A stretch of DNA of 5,296 bases from the NCBI GenBank assembly GCA_028690555.1, contig JAQVBA010000049.1, positions 2,039-7,334 on the forward strand. The letters run 5' to 3'. The notes under the pieces are model-generated. The model was not told the origin of the DNA and ran no database searches. It was given only the letters and a program-made list of their open reading frames with translations. Made by a program: the position numbers and the translations under genes. Position 1 is the first letter of the stretch; every line of letters starts with the position of its first letter. Source of the stretch: Acholeplasmataceae bacterium (lineage in GTDB: Bacteria; Bacillota_I; Bacilli_A; Acholeplasmatales; Acholeplasmataceae). Shown piece after piece: positions 5,250 through 5,296 of the stretch.

Positions 5250-5296
5250 TTTAGTGCCCCAGCAACGAACATTAAGTTAGTTTCCCTCTCGCAGCA

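Noticed and set aside
5250..5296. tRNA 3' end as integration target, because of a GTTCGTTGC stretch on the minus strand
   Set aside because: The bases around it do not pair into a T-arm and no acceptor stem or anticodon arm can be built.
1..5296. CRISPR array, insertion sequence or rRNA/tRNA gene
   Set aside because: No regularly spaced repeats, no transposase apart from the tyrosine recombinase, and no conserved RNA motif were found.

Overview
The window looks archaeal, most likely from a methanogen of the class Methanomicrobia; that placement is an inference. The support is promoters with a BRE plus an AT-rich TATA box, two genes whose predicted transcript starts fall at or within a few bases of the ATG (leaderless style), Shine-Dalgarno sites matching the archaeal anti-SD inside an operon, and an integrase of the euryarchaeal type with a C-terminal zinc ribbon. 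Gene content (tyrosine integrase, D5/P4-type superfamily 3 helicase, two ribbon-helix-helix regulators, small unknown genes) marks it as one end of an integrated plasmid or provirus. No capsid, packaging or other virion gene is visible.

Layout from left to right. Positions 1-31 hold a perfect 11-bp inverted repeat. Positions 64-3226, all on the minus strand, form a five-gene operon read right to left: a 46-residue ribbon-helix-helix (RHH) protein (3086-3226), a 77-residue unknown (2850-3083), a 122-residue possible DNA-binding protein (2480-2848), a 151-residue unknown (2028-2483) and the 655-residue SF3 helicase (64-2031). Gaps are 2 nt, 1 nt and two 4-nt ATGA overlaps, so translation is probably coupled throughout. 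A perfect hairpin (2831-2860) encloses the start of the third gene and part of its SD site.

Positions 3227-3340 are a divergent control region. They hold a 49-bp imperfect palindrome built of octamer units close to TTAYGAAA, then another near-match that overlaps the BRE of the plus-strand promoter. To the right, 3341-3949 on the plus strand encodes a 202-residue RHH plus zinc-ribbon protein. It converges across a short gap with U-tracts on the integrase (4005-5216, minus strand), whose own promoter lies at 5242-5249.

Inferred working: two divergent RHH regulators share one operator region and probably set a choice between quiescence and expression of the replication operon; the integrase handles entry into and exit from the chromosome. 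The helicase shows no recognisable primase domain, so primer synthesis or origin recognition may rest on a host enzyme or on the small unknown proteins. Positions 1-63 and 5217-5296 hold no gene I can support; no stretch over 300 bases lacks a gene.
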